NCBI GenBank assembly: GCA_902615325.1
Contig: CACMOJ010000011.1
Location: forward strand, 1-50,102
Length of the DNA stretch: 50,102 nucleotides
From: an uncultured SAR116 cluster alpha proteobacterium
GTDB taxonomy: Bacteria > Pseudomonadota > Alphaproteobacteria > Puniceispirillales > Marisalimonadaceae
Direction: 5' to 3'
Part shown: positions 8,413 through 23,394 of the stretch, piece by piece
How the letters are laid out: each line of letters begins with the position of its first letter
How positions within the stretch are numbered: position 1 is the stretch's first letter
Translations under genes and position numbers: made by a program
The notes under the pieces: generated by a model
Seen by the model: only the letters and a program-made list of their open reading frames with translations
What the model was told of the DNA's origin: nothing
The model's database searches: none

Positions 8413-10794
8413 TTAATGTGTTCTTGTAGATGGTTCTATTTGGTCATTTTTAAGATTTTGACTAATCTCGGGTTTAATATCAATTAATGGTACAATTTTA
8501 TTCTCTAATGTTTCAGATAATATTTCATCAACATATTGAATAGTCTTTATTTTGACTTTATTTAAAATTTCTTTTTCTATATCTATAAGGTCTTTTTTGT
8601 TATCATTAGGAATTAAAACTTTTTTTACATTATTTTGAATTGCGGCTAAAAGTTTCTCCTTCAATCCTCCGATAGGAAGAACTTTACCTCTTAAAGTAAT
8701 TTCTCCTGTCATCGCTACATCACATCTTACTTTGTTGTCAGTTAATGCTGATACAATACTTGAAACCATAGCAACACCAGCAGAAGGTCCATCTTTAGGT
8801 GTTGCACCTTCAGGTACATGAACATGTATGTCAAAACTATTAAGTATGTTCTGTTCAATGCCTAATTTCAAAAAATTAGATTTAATGTAAAACTCAGCAG
8901 CTTTTATAGACTCTTTCATTACATCACCAAGTTTACCAGTTGAGGAAAATCTTCCTTTTCCGGGCACCTTAACCACTTCTATAGATAGTAATTCACCACC
9001 TACTTGTGTCCAAGCCAATCCATTTGTAACACCTACCATATTCTTATTTTCTTTACCTAATCTATTAAATTTAGGTGGACCTAAGAATTTTAACAATTTA
9101 ATTTTATCTATAACACCAGATGTATTTCCACTAAGTTCAATTTGAGTGATTAATTTTCTAATTATTTTAGAAATTTCCCTTTCGAGTGTTCTTACACCAG
9201 CTTCTTTTGTATATTTTTGTATAATTTCTAATAAAATATCATCAGAGAGACAAATTTCATCTCTTTTTATATTATTTTCTTTTTTAAGCTTTGGTATCAA
9301 ATGATTTTTAGCGATTTGCAACTTTTCATTTTCAGTGTAACCTGGAAGTCTAATTATTTCCATACGATCTAGCAATGCATCGGGTATATTAAGGGTATTA
9401 GCTGTAGTTATAAACATTGTTTTGGACAAATCATAATCAACTTCTAAATAATGATCCTGAAAAGTATTATTTTGTTCAGGGTCCAACACTTCAAGTAATG
9501 CTGATGACGGATCGCCTCTATAGTCTGAGCCAATTTTATCAATTTCATCTAGTAAAAAAAGAGGATTATTATATTTAGATTTTTTTAATCCTTGTATTAT
9601 TTTTCCTGGTAATGATCCAATATAAGTTCGCCTGTGGCCTCTAACCTCAGCTTCATCTCTAACACCACCTAAAGCCATCCTTAAATAACTTCTTCCAGTA
9701 GCTTTGGCAATAGATTTTCCTAAAGATGTTTTTCCTACTCCAGGAGGACCAACTAAACATAATATAGGACCTTTTAAAGATTTAGATCTCTTTTGAACTA
9801 CTAAAAATTCTAATATTCTTTCTTTAACTTTTTTTAATCCGTAGTGATCTTCGTCAAGTATATTTTTTGCTAAAGATAAATCATTGTTGATTTTAGACAA
9901 TTTTTTCCATGGAAGACTAAGTATCCATTCAATATAACTTCTAATAACCCCAGATTCTGCACTCATTGGACTCATATTTTTAAGTTTTTTAAATTCAGAA
10001 TTAACTTTATCTAAGGCATCTTTCGAAAGTTTTGTTCTACTTATTTTTTCTTTAATTTCTTGAAATTCATCCTTACCTTCTTCATCGTTTCCAAGTTCCT
10101 TTTGAATTGCTTTTATTTGTTCATTTAAATAATACTCTTTTTGAGTTTTTTCCATTTGTGATTTAACTCTATTTCTAACTTTTTTATCTATTTCTAAAGT
10201 ATCGATTTCAGTTTCTAACTTTGAGATCAGTTTTTCAATTCTAATTGAAACATCATTTAGTTCTAAAAATTGCTGTTTTTCGTCAATGTTAAGAGCCAAA
10301 TTTGAAATAATAGTGTCACACAGCTTAGAAGGATCTTTGATGTCCGATATCAAATTAATAATTTCATTATTAGTTTTTTTATTAAGATTTATATAGTCTT
10401 CAAATGCTGTATGAAGAAGATTGACTTTTAGATTATCAACTTTTGTGATTCCTAAGTTTGGTAAAACTTTAAAAATACAAGTAAGATAATCACTCTCTTC
10501 TGTGTCTTTTAAAAAATTAATTTTAACTCTTTTTTTTCCTTCAACTAAAACTTTTAAAGTCCCGTCAGGTAATTTTAATAGTTGGAGTATTTTTGAAAGT
10601 GTTCCAATTTCATACAATTGTTTAGAATTAGGGTCTTCAATTTTAGCAGTCTTTTGAGTAACTAAAACTATATCTTTATTTTCAGACATAGCTTTTTCTA
10701 AAGCGAAGACAGATTTTGATCTTCCTACAAACAATGGAACGATCATGTGAGGGAATACAACTATGTCTCTTAATGGTAAAACAGGGTCAGCCAT
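8413..10794 (-). CDS. lon: ATP-dependent protease Lon
   Basis: A 793-residue AAA+ serine protease that degrades misfolded and regulatory proteins in the cytoplasm. The N-terminal substrate-binding domain begins LPLRDIVVFPHM. A coiled-coil region follows (KEYYLNEQIKAIQKELG), then Walker A GPPGVGKTSLGKS near residue 350 and FLLDEIDKI as Walker B. The proteolytic domain has the catalytic serine in PKDGPSAGVAMV and the lysine in RGKVLPIGGLKEKLLAA. The length agrees with E. coli Lon (784). It sits downstream of clpX in the conserved tig-clpP-clpX-lon order. The C-terminal 25 or so residues look non-conserved. Confidence 0.98.
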   Translation of the reverse strand: MADPVLPLRDIVVFPHMIVPLFVGRSKSVFALEKAMSENKDIVLVTQKTAKIEDPNSKQLYEIGTLSKILQLLKLPDGTLKVLVEGKKRVKINFLKDTEESDYLTCIFKVLPNLGITKVDNLKVNLLHTAFEDYINLNKKTNNEIINLISDIKDPSKLCDTIISNLALNIDEKQQFLELNDVSIRIEKLISKLETEIDTLEIDKKVRNRVKSQMEKTQKEYYLNEQIKAIQKELGNDEEGKDEFQEIKEKISRTKLSKDALDKVNSEFKKLKNMSPMSAESGVIRSYIEWILSLPWKKLSKINNDLSLAKNILDEDHYGLKKVKERILEFLVVQKRSKSLKGPILCLVGPPGVGKTSLGKSIAKATGRSYLRMALGGVRDEAEVRGHRRTYIGSLPGKIIQGLKKSKYNNPLFLLDEIDKIGSDYRGDPSSALLEVLDPEQNNTFQDHYLEVDYDLSKTMFITTANTLNIPDALLDRMEIIRLPGYTENEKLQIAKNHLIPKLKKENNIKRDEICLSDDILLEIIQKYTKEAGVRTLEREISKIIRKLITQIELSGNTSGVIDKIKLLKFLGPPKFNRLGKENKNMVGVTNGLAWTQVGGELLSIEVVKVPGKGRFSSTGKLGDVMKESIKAAEFYIKSNFLKLGIEQNILNSFDIHVHVPEGATPKDGPSAGVAMVSSIVSALTDNKVRCDVAMTGEITLRGKVLPIGGLKEKLLAAIQNNVKKVLIPNDNKKDLIDIEKEILNKVKIKTIQYVDEILSETLENKIVPLIDIKPEISQNLKNDQIEPSTRTH

Positions 10795-10848
10795 AATATT
10801 TAAATATAACTGTATAGATTAAATTCAAGTATTAAAGCTTAAAAGATT

Positions 10849-12111
10849 TTAAGATATTGTTTGTGAAATACTTTTTTTATTTTTTGAGTGTACAGTTAAT
10901 GGTTTTTTATCTTTAACTACAACATCTTCATTAATCACAACTTCATCGATATTTGATTGAGAAGGAAGCTCAAACATTGTCTCCATTAACATCTTTTCTA
11001 TAATAGACCTTAATCCTCTTGCCCCAGTATCAAGTTCTATAGCTTTTTTTGCTATTGCGGATAATGCCTCTTTCCTGAAATCAAGCTTTGTATTTTCCAT
11101 TTCAAATAGTTTTTTATATTGTTTTGTTAAAGCATTTTTAGGTTCAGTTAATATTTTAACTAAAGCATCTTCATCAAGATCTTCTAATGTTGCTAAAACA
11201 GGCAATCTGCCAACAAATTCAGGTATAAGCCCATATTTAACTAAGTCGGTAGGACGAATCTCTTTTAAAATTTCACTTGAGAGTCTCTCATCTTTATCTT
11301 TTATTTCAGCTTCAAAACCCATGGATGAATTTTTACTTCTATTCGAAATCACTTTGTCAATACCTGCAAATGCTCCTCCACAAATAAAAAGTATATTTGT
11401 TGTATCAACTTGTAAAAAATCTTGTTGTGGGTGTTTTCTTCCACCTTGAGGAGGAACAGAAGCTATTGTTCCTTCCATTATTTTTAAAAGTGCTTGCTGA
11501 ACACCCTCACCACTCACATCTCTAGTTATAGAAGGATTTTCAGATTTCCTTGAAATTTTATCAACTTCATCAATATAAACTATCCCTTTTTGAGCTCGCT
11601 CTACATTATAATCAGATGCTTGAAGTAATTTTAAAATTATATTTTCTACATCCTCTCCAACATAACCTGCTTCTGTCAAAGTGGTAGCATCTGCAATAGT
11701 GAATGGTACATCAATAATTTTAGCTAGTGTTTGAGCAAGTAATGTTTTGCCGCAGCCAGTTGGACCAACTAATAAAATGTTCGATTTAGATATTTCAACA
11801 TCATCAATTCCTTTTGATGCGTTAAGTCTTTTATAATGATTATGGACAGAAACAGATAAAACTTTTTTTGCACTTGACTGTCCAATTACATATTCATCAA
11901 GAACTTTATAAATTTCTGAAGGAGTTGGTACTCCGTTTGAAACTTTGGAATTGTTCTGTTTATGCTCTTCTTTAATAATGTCCATGCAAAGTTCAACACA
12001 TTCGTCGCATATAAAAACTGTTGGGCCAGCAATTAGTTTCTTAACTTCATGTTGGCTTTTTCCACAAAAAGAACAATACAGGGTTGAATTATTTTTATCA
12101 CTTTTAGTCAT
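10849..12111 (-). CDS. clpX: ATP-dependent Clp protease ATP-binding subunit ClpX
   Basis: A 420-residue AAA+ unfoldase that feeds substrates to ClpP. The N-terminal zinc-binding domain has Cys13, Cys16, Cys35 and Cys38. Walker A GPTGCGKT is at 116-123. The ClpP-docking loop region and the sensor-2 [10 protein letters not shown] block are present. The length is typical (E. coli 424). It lies 45 bases after clpP on the same strand. In alphaproteobacteria ClpXP degrades cell-cycle regulators such as CtrA, which fits the GcrA gene in this window. Confidence 0.98.
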   Translation of the reverse strand: MTKSDKNNSTLYCSFCGKSQHEVKKLIAGPTVFICDECVELCMDIIKEEHKQNNSKVSNGVPTPSEIYKVLDEYVIGQSSAKKVLSVSVHNHYKRLNASKGIDDVEISKSNILLVGPTGCGKTLLAQTLAKIIDVPFTIADATTLTEAGYVGEDVENIILKLLQASDYNVERAQKGIVYIDEVDKISRKSENPSITRDVSGEGVQQALLKIMEGTIASVPPQGGRKHPQQDFLQVDTTNILFICGGAFAGIDKVISNRSKNSSMGFEAEIKDKDERLSSEILKEIRPTDLVKYGLIPEFVGRLPVLATLEDLDEDALVKILTEPKNALTKQYKKLFEMENTKLDFRKEALSAIAKKAIELDTGARGLRSIIEKMLMETMFELPSQSNIDEVVINEDVVVKDKKPLTVHSKNKKSISQTIS

Positions 12112-12156
12112 ATATTAACTTTTGTTTATTTCATTAAGAATTGCAACAATAATTTA

Positions 12157-12789
12157 TCATTTACTTAATTCATCTCTTTTATTTACAACTTTATCAATAA
12201 GGCCTAATTTAACCGCATCCTCTGGAGCTATAAATGTATCTCTATCCATTAAACTTTCAATATCTGCAAGTTTCTTGCCACTATGTTTTACATAGATTTG
12301 ATTTAGTCTGTGTCTTAAATTCATTATCTCTTTGGCATGTATCTCAATGTCAGCTGCTTGACCTTGATAACCTCCAGAAGGTTGATGTGTCATTATTCTT
12401 GAGTTAGGAAGGCAAAATCTTTTTTTCTTTGCGCCTGCAGTTAAAAGTAAAGAACCCATACTTGCTGCTTGACCAAAACAGACTGTGCAAACATCTGGCT
12501 TTATATATTCCATTGTATCATATATGGATAATCCTGATGTAACTACTCCTCCAGGAGAATTTATATACATCGAAATATCTTTAGATGGATTTTCTGCCTC
12601 TAAAAATAATAATTGCGCACAAACTAGAGATGCAATATTGTCATCAACTGGTCCAATTAAAAAAATTATTCTTTCTTTTAAGAGCCTTGAATAAATATCA
12701 TAAGATCTCTCACCCCTATTAGTTTGTTCAACAACCATAGGAACGAGTGCAGATAATTCATTTCCAATATTTACATTATAATTAGTCAT
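12157..12789 (-). CDS. clpP: ATP-dependent Clp protease proteolytic subunit ClpP
   Basis: A 210-residue serine peptidase that forms the tetradecameric chamber docked by ClpX. The catalytic serine is in GQAASMGS (Ser110) and the histidine in [10 protein letters not shown] (His135). The aspartate lies in the [12 protein letters not shown] region. [13 protein letters not shown], the substrate-binding strand, is intact. A short N-terminal propeptide is likely. It follows tig with an 11-base gap and precedes clpX, the classic operon order. Confidence 0.98.
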   Translation of the reverse strand: MTNYNVNIGNELSALVPMVVEQTNRGERSYDIYSRLLKERIIFLIGPVDDNIASLVCAQLLFLEAENPSKDISMYINSPGGVVTSGLSIYDTMEYIKPDVCTVCFGQAASMGSLLLTAGAKKKRFCLPNSRIMTHQPSGGYQGQAADIEIHAKEIMNLRHRLNQIYVKHSGKKLADIESLMDRDTFIAPEDAVKLGLIDKVVNKRDELSK

Positions 12790-12800
12790 TAAAATTTCCT

Positions 12801-14201
12801 TTACTGTTGATTCTTTTTTGAAACTTTAGTTTTTGAATTTTTACTTTTCTCTTTTTTTAATTCATTTTTTATATCATTTTCATCTTCTTTATATAGATCT
12901 TCCACACCAATATTTTTTTCTTTAACGTCGGCTAGTTCTATTATGAAATCAATTATTTTATCTTCAAAAACCGGGCCAGAAAATTGGTTTTGAGCATCTG
13001 GATTTTTCTTAAAATACTCTAATATTTCTTTTTCTCGTCCAGGATATCTTTGTAATTCTTGCATCATAGCGTTTTGTGTGTCTTTTTCTTCAACTTTTAT
13101 ATTATTGAGTCTTCCAATTTCTGAGAGTATTAGGCCTAATCTTACTCTTCTTTTGGATATGATTAAAGCGTCATCTTTTTCAGATTTAGACATGCCCTCG
13201 TCATACGTTTTGTCTTTTTGGACATTAATGTCTTGTTTGTTTGTTTTCATGGCCATACAAACGCCTTGATATTCATCTTCAACCAGAGAATTTGGAAGCT
13301 CAAAGTCTAAGGAATTAGCAAGAAAATCTAAAATTTCTCTTTTCATTTTAGATCTACTTTGAATTGAATGTTGATTAACAATTTGTTCTTCAACATTTTT
13401 CTTTAAAGATTGTAAATTTTCTAAACCTAATGATTTAGCAAAATCATCATTAATTTCAGTTTTTATGTCCTCTCTAATTTCATTTATGGTTACATTAAAG
13501 ACAACTTCTTTTCCTGCTAATTCTTTAGCTTGATAATCTTCAGGAAAGTTAAGATCAATATCAAAACTCTGACCAGAATTTTTGCCAATTAATTTATCTT
13601 CAAAACCAGGTATGAAAGAATTAGAGCCAATCTTTAAATGGTGACCTTTGGCGCTTCCTCCTTCGAAAACACTATTATCTATTTTTCCTTCAAAATCTAT
13701 GACTACAGTATCATTCAATTTAGTCTTTCTATCCTTATTAATCTTTTTAGTCTTTGAATTTTGCTTAGCAATTCTGTCTATTGATTCATCAATGTGTTTA
13801 TTTTCAACTTTAACAATTGGACGAGTGATTTTTAATTTTGTTAAATCAGGAATTTTGAACTTTGGCATCACTTCAACAGAATAATTAACTTTAATATCCT
13901 TACCTTCATCAAGTGACTTAACATCCATTTTTGGTTGAGTTGCAGCATTAATTTTGAAATCATCAACGATTTTTTTTGACACATTGTTGAGACTTTCATT
14001 CACTACCTCGCCAAAAATTTGTTTTCCAAATCTTGACTTTATTATACTATGAGGAACTTTTCCTGGTCTAAATCCTGGTATATTGGCTTTTGGAGCAAGT
14101 TCTGAAATTTTATTTTGAACAAGTTCATTAATAGTTTTGTTAGTAATTGTAATTTCAAACTCTCTTTTTAATCCCGTGGTTTTTTTTTCTTTTATTTCCA
14201 T
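12801..14201 (-). CDS. tig: Trigger factor (ribosome-associated chaperone and prolyl isomerase)
   Basis: A 466-residue trigger factor. It binds near the ribosome exit tunnel through the N-terminal GFRPGKVP signature (about residues 40-47). A central FKBP-type prolyl isomerase domain follows ([21 protein letters not shown] and [11 protein letters not shown]), then the C-terminal chaperone arms, ending in a Lys-rich tail. The frame stays open through the upstream tRNA-Leu gene, but that stretch is tRNA sequence. AGGAAG lies 5-6 bases before the ATG at 14201, so translation starts there. Only 23 bases separate the tRNA 3' end from this start. Confidence 0.97.
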   Translation of the reverse strand: MEIKEKKTTGLKREFEITITNKTINELVQNKISELAPKANIPGFRPGKVPHSIIKSRFGKQIFGEVVNESLNNVSKKIVDDFKINAATQPKMDVKSLDEGKDIKVNYSVEVMPKFKIPDLTKLKITRPIVKVENKHIDESIDRIAKQNSKTKKINKDRKTKLNDTVVIDFEGKIDNSVFEGGSAKGHHLKIGSNSFIPGFEDKLIGKNSGQSFDIDLNFPEDYQAKELAGKEVVFNVTINEIREDIKTEINDDFAKSLGLENLQSLKKNVEEQIVNQHSIQSRSKMKREILDFLANSLDFELPNSLVEDEYQGVCMAMKTNKQDINVQKDKTYDEGMSKSEKDDALIISKRRVRLGLILSEIGRLNNIKVEEKDTQNAMMQELQRYPGREKEILEYFKKNPDAQNQFSGPVFEDKIIDFIIELADVKEKNIGVEDLYKEDENDIKNELKKEKSKNSKTKVSKKNQQ

Positions 14202-14224
14202 ATAAACTTCCTGAATTAATTTCA

Positions 14225-14309
14225 TGGTGCGGGCGGAGGGACTTGAACCCCCACACCTTTCAGTACATGAACCTAAACCATGCGCGTCTACCAGTTCCGC
14301 CACGCCCGC
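14225..14309 (-). tRNA. tRNA-Leu (TAG)
   Basis: The reverse complement gives an 85-base class II tRNA with encoded CCA. The acceptor stem is GCGGGCG/CGCCCGC, and the D arm TGGCGGAACTGGTAGACGC is typical of Leu. The anticodon stem is CATGG/TCATG with loop TTTAGGT (anticodon TAG). A variable arm follows, then the T arm GTTCAAG. It directly precedes trigger factor on the same strand. Confidence 0.95.
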
Positions 14310-14359
14310 AATTAATAATTATCTAATATATGCATATATCAAAATAATCAATATTAAAT

Positions 14360-14437
14360 TGGGGCGAGTGACCGGAATCGAACCGGCGGCCTCAAGAGTC
14401 ACAGTCTAGCGCTCTAACCAGCTGAGCTACACTCGCC
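14360..14437 (-). tRNA. tRNA-His (GTG)
   Basis: The reverse complement folds as tRNA-His with anticodon loop CTGTGAC (GTG). The acceptor stem is GCGAGTG/CACTCGC. An additional encoded G at position -1 (14437) pairs with C73, the usual bacterial histidine identity element, and CCA is encoded. One U-U mismatch lies in the anticodon stem (28-42). It is 50 bases upstream of tRNA-Leu and probably on the same transcript. Confidence 0.94.
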
Positions 14438-14550
14438 ATAATCATAATTCTATTTAAAGTATGTGTGATCTTAAATCAAACTATAAGTATAAGTTTATTA
14501 AAAAAACTTTTGTTTTTTGGATTAATATGCAAAAGTTATGAGTGGTAACG

Positions 14551-15717
14551 ATGATTACAAATAGAAGTCAAAATCTAGGAACTGAAACTGCTTTTTCAGT
14601 TTTGTCAAAAGCAAATAAACTTGCAGATCAAGGGAAGGAAATAATTAACCTTGGAATTGGACAACCTGATTTTTCAACACCACAACACATAGTAGAAGCT
14701 GGAATCAAAGCCTTAAGAGATGGTCATCATGGTTATACTCAAGCTTCTGGAATACCTAAATTAAGAGAAGCTGTTTGTGCTGACATATATAAAAGACATA
14801 ATGTTGAAATTTCTCCAGATAATGTTTTAATCGTTCCAGGAGGAAAAGTAATAATTTTCTTCTCCTCAATGCTTCTTGGTGATTATGACAGAGAAATTTT
14901 ATATCCTAACCCCGGATTTCCTATTTATGAATCAGCTATTAGATTTTCAGGTGCAAAAGCAGTTCCTTATCGCTTAAGAGAAGATGTTGGGTTTTCATTT
15001 TCTGCTGAAGATATTCTTAACAAAATTAATGAAAAAACATCACTAATAATAATTAATAGTCCAAGTAACCCAACTGGAGGTATTATTCCTAAAGATGAGA
15101 TAGATAAGTTAATAAAAGGTTTAGAAAATTTTCCCAAAATAATGCTAATGAGCGATGAAATTTATGATCAGTTTTGTTTTGGTGAAATAAATTTTACCTC
15201 TATTCTAAAATATCCTTCAATAAGAAATAGATTGATAATTCTAAATGGTTGGTCAAAAACATACGCAATGACAGGTTGGAGGTTAGGTTATGGAATTTTC
15301 CCAGACACATTAATCAATGCTGCTGAAAAATTAGCTGTAAATGTTCACTCATGCGTAAATGCCAGTGCGCAATTTGCCGCTCTAGAAGCTTTAAATGGTC
15401 CACAAGATTGCGTGACTGTGATGAATAATGCATTCAAATCAAGATCAAAGATTATGTTTGAGGAACTCAACAAATTGGAATTAATCTCATGCAACAAACC
15501 ACAAGGCGCTTTTTATTGTTTTCCAAATATTTCAAAATATCGCCAGAATTCTTTAGATTTTCAAAACAACCTCTTGGACACTGTGGGAATTGCTGCTATA
15601 GCTGGCACTTCATTTGGGGAATATGGTGAAGGATACTTACGTTTCTCTTGTGCTAGTTCAGAAAAGTCAATAAAAAAAGCAATTGAAAAATTATCTTTAT
15701 TCATATCTAAATTATAA
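14551..15717 (+). CDS. PLP-dependent class I aminotransferase (aspartate aminotransferase-like)
   Basis: A 388-residue fold-type I aminotransferase. The substrate/PLP contacts are visible: NLGIGQPDFSTP near the start, SPSNPTG (Asn173), SDEIYD (Asp202), Schiff-base lysine Lys236 in NGWSKTYAMTGWRLGY, and the C-terminal LRFSCA arginine that holds the substrate carboxylate. Substrate preference (aspartate, aromatic or alanine type) cannot be fixed from sequence. A GTG start at 14542 is possible; the ATG at 14551 is preferred for its GAGTGG upstream and fit to the family N-terminus. It is divergent from the tRNA-His/tRNA-Leu/tig unit. Confidence 0.88.
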   Translation: MITNRSQNLGTETAFSVLSKANKLADQGKEIINLGIGQPDFSTPQHIVEAGIKALRDGHHGYTQASGIPKLREAVCADIYKRHNVEISPDNVLIVPGGKVIIFFSSMLLGDYDREILYPNPGFPIYESAIRFSGAKAVPYRLREDVGFSFSAEDILNKINEKTSLIIINSPSNPTGGIIPKDEIDKLIKGLENFPKIMLMSDEIYDQFCFGEINFTSILKYPSIRNRLIILNGWSKTYAMTGWRLGYGIFPDTLINAAEKLAVNVHSCVNASAQFAALEALNGPQDCVTVMNNAFKSRSKIMFEELNKLELISCNKPQGAFYCFPNISKYRQNSLDFQNNLLDTVGIAAIAGTSFGEYGEGYLRFSCASSEKSIKKAIEKLSLFISKL

Positions 15718-15799
15718 ATTAGCATAAAATTTAGGCATTTTTTTTTTATTAAGATAAATATAACAATAATCTCTTTAAATAACTCTAGCTTATATATAA

Positions 15800-16153
<354 letters not shown>

Positions 16154-16167
16154 ATAAGGAGGAAAAA

Positions 16168-17520
16168 ATGTCTGATGTTCAAAACATTTTAAAAATAATA
16201 AAAGATAAAGAAATACAATTTGTTGATTTACGTTTTACAGATCCAAGAGGGAAAATGCAACATGTATCACAACATGTAAGCACAATTGACGAAAACTCTT
16301 TGGCTGAAGGATTTATGTTTGATGGATCGTCAATAGCTGGATGGAAAGCTATAAATGAATCTGATATGAAACTTATGCCAGATTGTACAAGGTCTATTGT
16401 TGATCCATTTTATTCACAACCAACATTAGCGATTTTTTGTGATGTATTAGACCCAATTTCAGGAAATCCATATGAAAGAGACCCTAGATCTACAGCTAAA
16501 CAAGCTTTAAAATATATGGAGAGCTTGGGTATAGGTGATACAGCATTTTTTGGACCTGAACCAGAATTTTTTGTTTTTGATGATGTGAGATATCAATCGG
16601 AGATGAATTCATCTTTTTATAAAATAGATAGTAGTGAAGGACCTTACAATACCGGAAAAAAATTTGAAGAAGGAAATATGGGACACCGTCCTGGTATAAA
16701 AGGTGGTTATTTTCCAGTTCCACCGGTTGATTCGGGTCAAGATCTTAGAAGTGAAATGGTTCTATCTTTAACCGAAATGGGCGTGCCAATGGAAAAACAC
16801 CACCATGAGGTTGCTCCTTCTCAGCATGAATTAGGTCTTAAATTTGGTACTTTAATTTCTACTGCAGACAACGTTCAACTTTATAAATACGCAGTTCATA
16901 ATGTTGCTAACTCATTTGGTCAAACAGCGACTTTTATGCCTAAACCTGTGGCTGGTGATAATGGTACTGGTATGCATACACATCAATCCATTTGGAAAGA
17001 TGGTAAACCAGTATTTGCAGGAGATAAATATTCTGGACTTTCAGAAACCTGTTTACATTATATTGGAGGAATAATTAAACATGCAAAAGCTATTAACTGT
17101 TTTTCAAATCCTTCAACCAATTCTTATAAAAGACTTATTCCTGGTTTTGAAGCTCCTGTTTTACTAGCCTATTCAGCAAGAAATAGATCTGCATCCTGTA
17201 GAATACCATTCGTAGACAGTCCAAATGGAAAGAGGGTTGAAGTTCGTTTTCCAGATGCAACAGCTAACCCATACCTTGCTTTCTCAGCAATGTTAATGGC
17301 AGGTCTTGACGGCATTCAAAATAAAATTCATCCTGGAGATCCAATGGATAAAGATTTATATGAGCTTCCAGAAAATGAATTGCAAAATATACCAACAGTT
17401 TGTGCATCATTAAGAGAAGCAACAGAAGCTCTAAGAAACGATATGAATTTCTTAACTAAAGGTAACGTATTTACCGAAGACCAAATAGAGGCTTATATTG
17501 ATTTAAAATGGAAGAGGTAA
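16168..17520 (+). CDS. glnA: Glutamine synthetase type I, reading frame broken close to the C-terminus
   Basis: Glutamine synthetase makes glutamine from glutamate, ammonia and ATP. The frame begins after a perfect AAGGAGG. It carries the Latrobe loop ([11 protein letters not shown]), [12 protein letters not shown] metal ligands, [24 protein letters not shown] and the Arg loop NRSASCRIP. The adenylylation tyrosine is Tyr398 in [11 protein letters not shown], so it is the GS-I-beta form. The uninterrupted frame stops at 450 residues, after YIDLKWKR. The missing canonical tail is encoded in the -1 frame up to 17576; joining them gives 469 residues, the usual length. See the separate tail entry. 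Confidence 0.95.
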   Translation: MSDVQNILKIIKDKEIQFVDLRFTDPRGKMQHVSQHVSTIDENSLAEGFMFDGSSIAGWKAINESDMKLMPDCTRSIVDPFYSQPTLAIFCDVLDPISGNPYERDPRSTAKQALKYMESLGIGDTAFFGPEPEFFVFDDVRYQSEMNSSFYKIDSSEGPYNTGKKFEEGNMGHRPGIKGGYFPVPPVDSGQDLRSEMVLSLTEMGVPMEKHHHEVAPSQHELGLKFGTLISTADNVQLYKYAVHNVANSFGQTATFMPKPVAGDNGTGMHTHQSIWKDGKPVFAGDKYSGLSETCLHYIGGIIKHAKAINCFSNPSTNSYKRLIPGFEAPVLLAYSARNRSASCRIPFVDSPNGKRVEVRFPDATANPYLAFSAMLMAGLDGIQNKIHPGDPMDKDLYELPENELQNIPTVCASLREATEALRNDMNFLTKGNVFTEDQIEAYIDLKWKR

Positions 17521-17576
17521 TAAATTTTGAACACGCACCTCACCCAGTTGAATTTAAAATGTACTATTCAAGTTAA
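17502..17576 (+). other. glnA: glnA C-terminal tail in the -1 frame, starting on a slippery heptamer
   Basis: From 17508 the -1 frame reads [22 protein letters not shown] and then TAA at 17574-17576. This is the conserved GS C-terminal helix (HPVEF-x-x-YYS) that locks the two hexamer rings. The switch point is T-TTA-AAA (17502-17508), a canonical X-XXY-YYZ -1 slippery heptamer in phase with the zero frame. GAGG lies 10 bases upstream. A single missing A in the same A-run (four instead of five) would also explain it. The choice is between homopolymer indel or sequencing error, programmed frameshifting or transcript slippage, and true truncation. Confidence 0.85.
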
Positions 17577-17638
17577 AGCTTGATTTAAAAATATAATTTA
17601 TTAAATATCTACATATAGTATTAAATCGATGTTTTTAA

Positions 17639-22191
<4,553 letters not shown>

Positions 22192-22194
22192 ACC

Positions 22195-22593
22195 TTATGA
22201 ATTTTCTCTAGAATTTGTGTAAGCCAATAAAGAATGTTTGTCACAATACGGCCTTCCAGGAAAAATATCTTTACCACAAAATTTGAAATTATTTTGTTTT
22301 GGATCTCCCTCAGGCCAGCAACATTTTATTCTAGACCATTGTACACCTCTAAGTTTGATTTTAAGAGGTATATTTTCATTGGTAATCTCATTATTTATTT
22401 CATCAGAGGATTTTTCTTTTTTTATAGAGGATATAGGTGAAGTCCTTTTTGGCAAACCCATTCTGTGAGCCTTACCAGCAACAGAGTTTCTAGAAACACC
22501 AAGCATATCACCAATCTTTGAAATTGGATGACCTTGCTTCCATAAATCTTGCAATTTTTCTAGTTTTAATTCATCCCATGTATTATTTTTCAT
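22195..22593 (-). CDS. gcrA: GcrA family cell-cycle regulator
   Basis: A 132-residue protein of the alphaproteobacterial GcrA family. In Caulobacter it binds RNA polymerase sigma-70 and promoters with methylated GANTC sites. The N-terminal helix-turn-helix part is WDELKLEKLQDLWKQGHP with LGVSRNSVAGKAHRMGL (about residues 5-48). The C-terminal sigma-interacting part has CCWPEGDP, FKFCGKDI and PGRPYCDKHSLLAY. It is shorter than Caulobacter GcrA in the linker. It lies 9 bases after the AroE-family gene and runs in frame into pepN. Confidence 0.93.
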   Translation of the reverse strand: MKNNTWDELKLEKLQDLWKQGHPISKIGDMLGVSRNSVAGKAHRMGLPKRTSPISSIKKEKSSDEINNEITNENIPLKIKLRGVQWSRIKCCWPEGDPKQNNFKFCGKDIFPGRPYCDKHSLLAYTNSRENS

Positions 22594-22602
22594 GTTTTTT
22601 TA

Positions 22603-23394
22603 TTACCATAAATTAAAAAAATTTCCAGCTAATTTAATTTGAGATAATAACATATTTTTTCCAAGGTGGTAATTTCTTTTATGTTTTATAGCTTCTTTAA
22701 TTAAAACTGTTTCCTCAGGATCCATCACAATATCTATTATTGTAGAATCAAATTTTGTTTTTTTTACATCAAATATTAAATCATTATTATCTTTTAAACC
22801 TAGGCTAGTAGCGTTAATTATATAGTCATATTCTGATATATCATAATTTACTATGTTATCAGTCAGGATTTCAGTCTTTGTATTTAATTTTTTGAGTTTG
22901 TTTGCAAGCTTATTTAATTTATTTACATCTCTATTTATCAATTTTAATTTTTTTGCATTATTTTTTACAAGAGAATAACAAATTGAAGTACCAGCTCCGC
23001 CAATTCCAAAAATAGCAAATTCTTTATTTCTCAATTCAAAATTTTTATTTTTAAGACCGTTCACGAAACCAATACCATCAAAATTGGTTCCTACAAGTTT
23101 TTTATTCTCAATTTTTATCCAATTAACCGACTGTGAATCTATTGCTTCTTTTTCTAAAAAATCACAATACTTTAAAACATTAGTTTTATGAGGTATTGTT
23201 ACTGTCATCCCAACGAAATTTTTTATAGTCTTAATTCCTGAAAAAAAAGTTTTTAAATTCTCTTCGCTTATATTTATTGGAATCATTACAGCATTTACAT
23301 TTTGTTCTTGGAATATTTTAGTAAAAAGTGTTGGTGCCTTTACATGATTAATTGGATCAGCTATACAACCAAAAATTTTTGTATCAGCTCTCAT
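22603..23394 (-). CDS. aroE: Shikimate dehydrogenase family protein
   Basis: A 263-residue AroE-family NADP-dependent dehydrogenase, the family that interconverts 3-dehydroshikimate and shikimate. The catalytic Lys70 (VTIPHK) and Asp106 (GTNFDG) are present, with the nucleotide-binding loop [14 protein letters not shown] at about 129-142 and NATSLGL. The two serines that bind the shikimate carboxylate in canonical AroE (HSKSP) read Val18 and Ala20 here (NHVKAP). That pattern is found in AroE-like paralogues, so it may not be the pathway enzyme. It overlaps msrB by 4 bases (ATGA). The gene symbol is therefore provisional. Confidence 0.8.
   Translation of the reverse strand: MRADTKIFGCIADPINHVKAPTLFTKIFQEQNVNAVMIPINISEENLKTFFSGIKTIKNFVGMTVTIPHKTNVLKYCDFLEKEAIDSQSVNWIKIENKKLVGTNFDGIGFVNGLKNKNFELRNKEFAIFGIGGAGTSICYSLVKNNAKKLKLINRDVNKLNKLANKLKKLNTKTEILTDNIVNYDISEYDYIINATSLGLKDNNDLIFDVKKTKFDSTIIDIVMDPEETVLIKEAIKHKRNYHLGKNMLLSQIKLAGNFFNLW

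Noticed and set aside
14202-14303. A 34-residue N-terminal extension of trigger factor that reads through tRNA-Leu.
   Set aside because: The stretch is tRNA sequence by chance open in that frame; AGGAAG and family length place the start at 14201.
17568-17583. A small hairpin (TCAAG/CTTGA) after glnA as terminator or frameshift stimulator.
   Set aside because: Only 5 bp, AT-rich, no T-run, and about 60 bases past the slippery site, too far to stimulate frameshifting.
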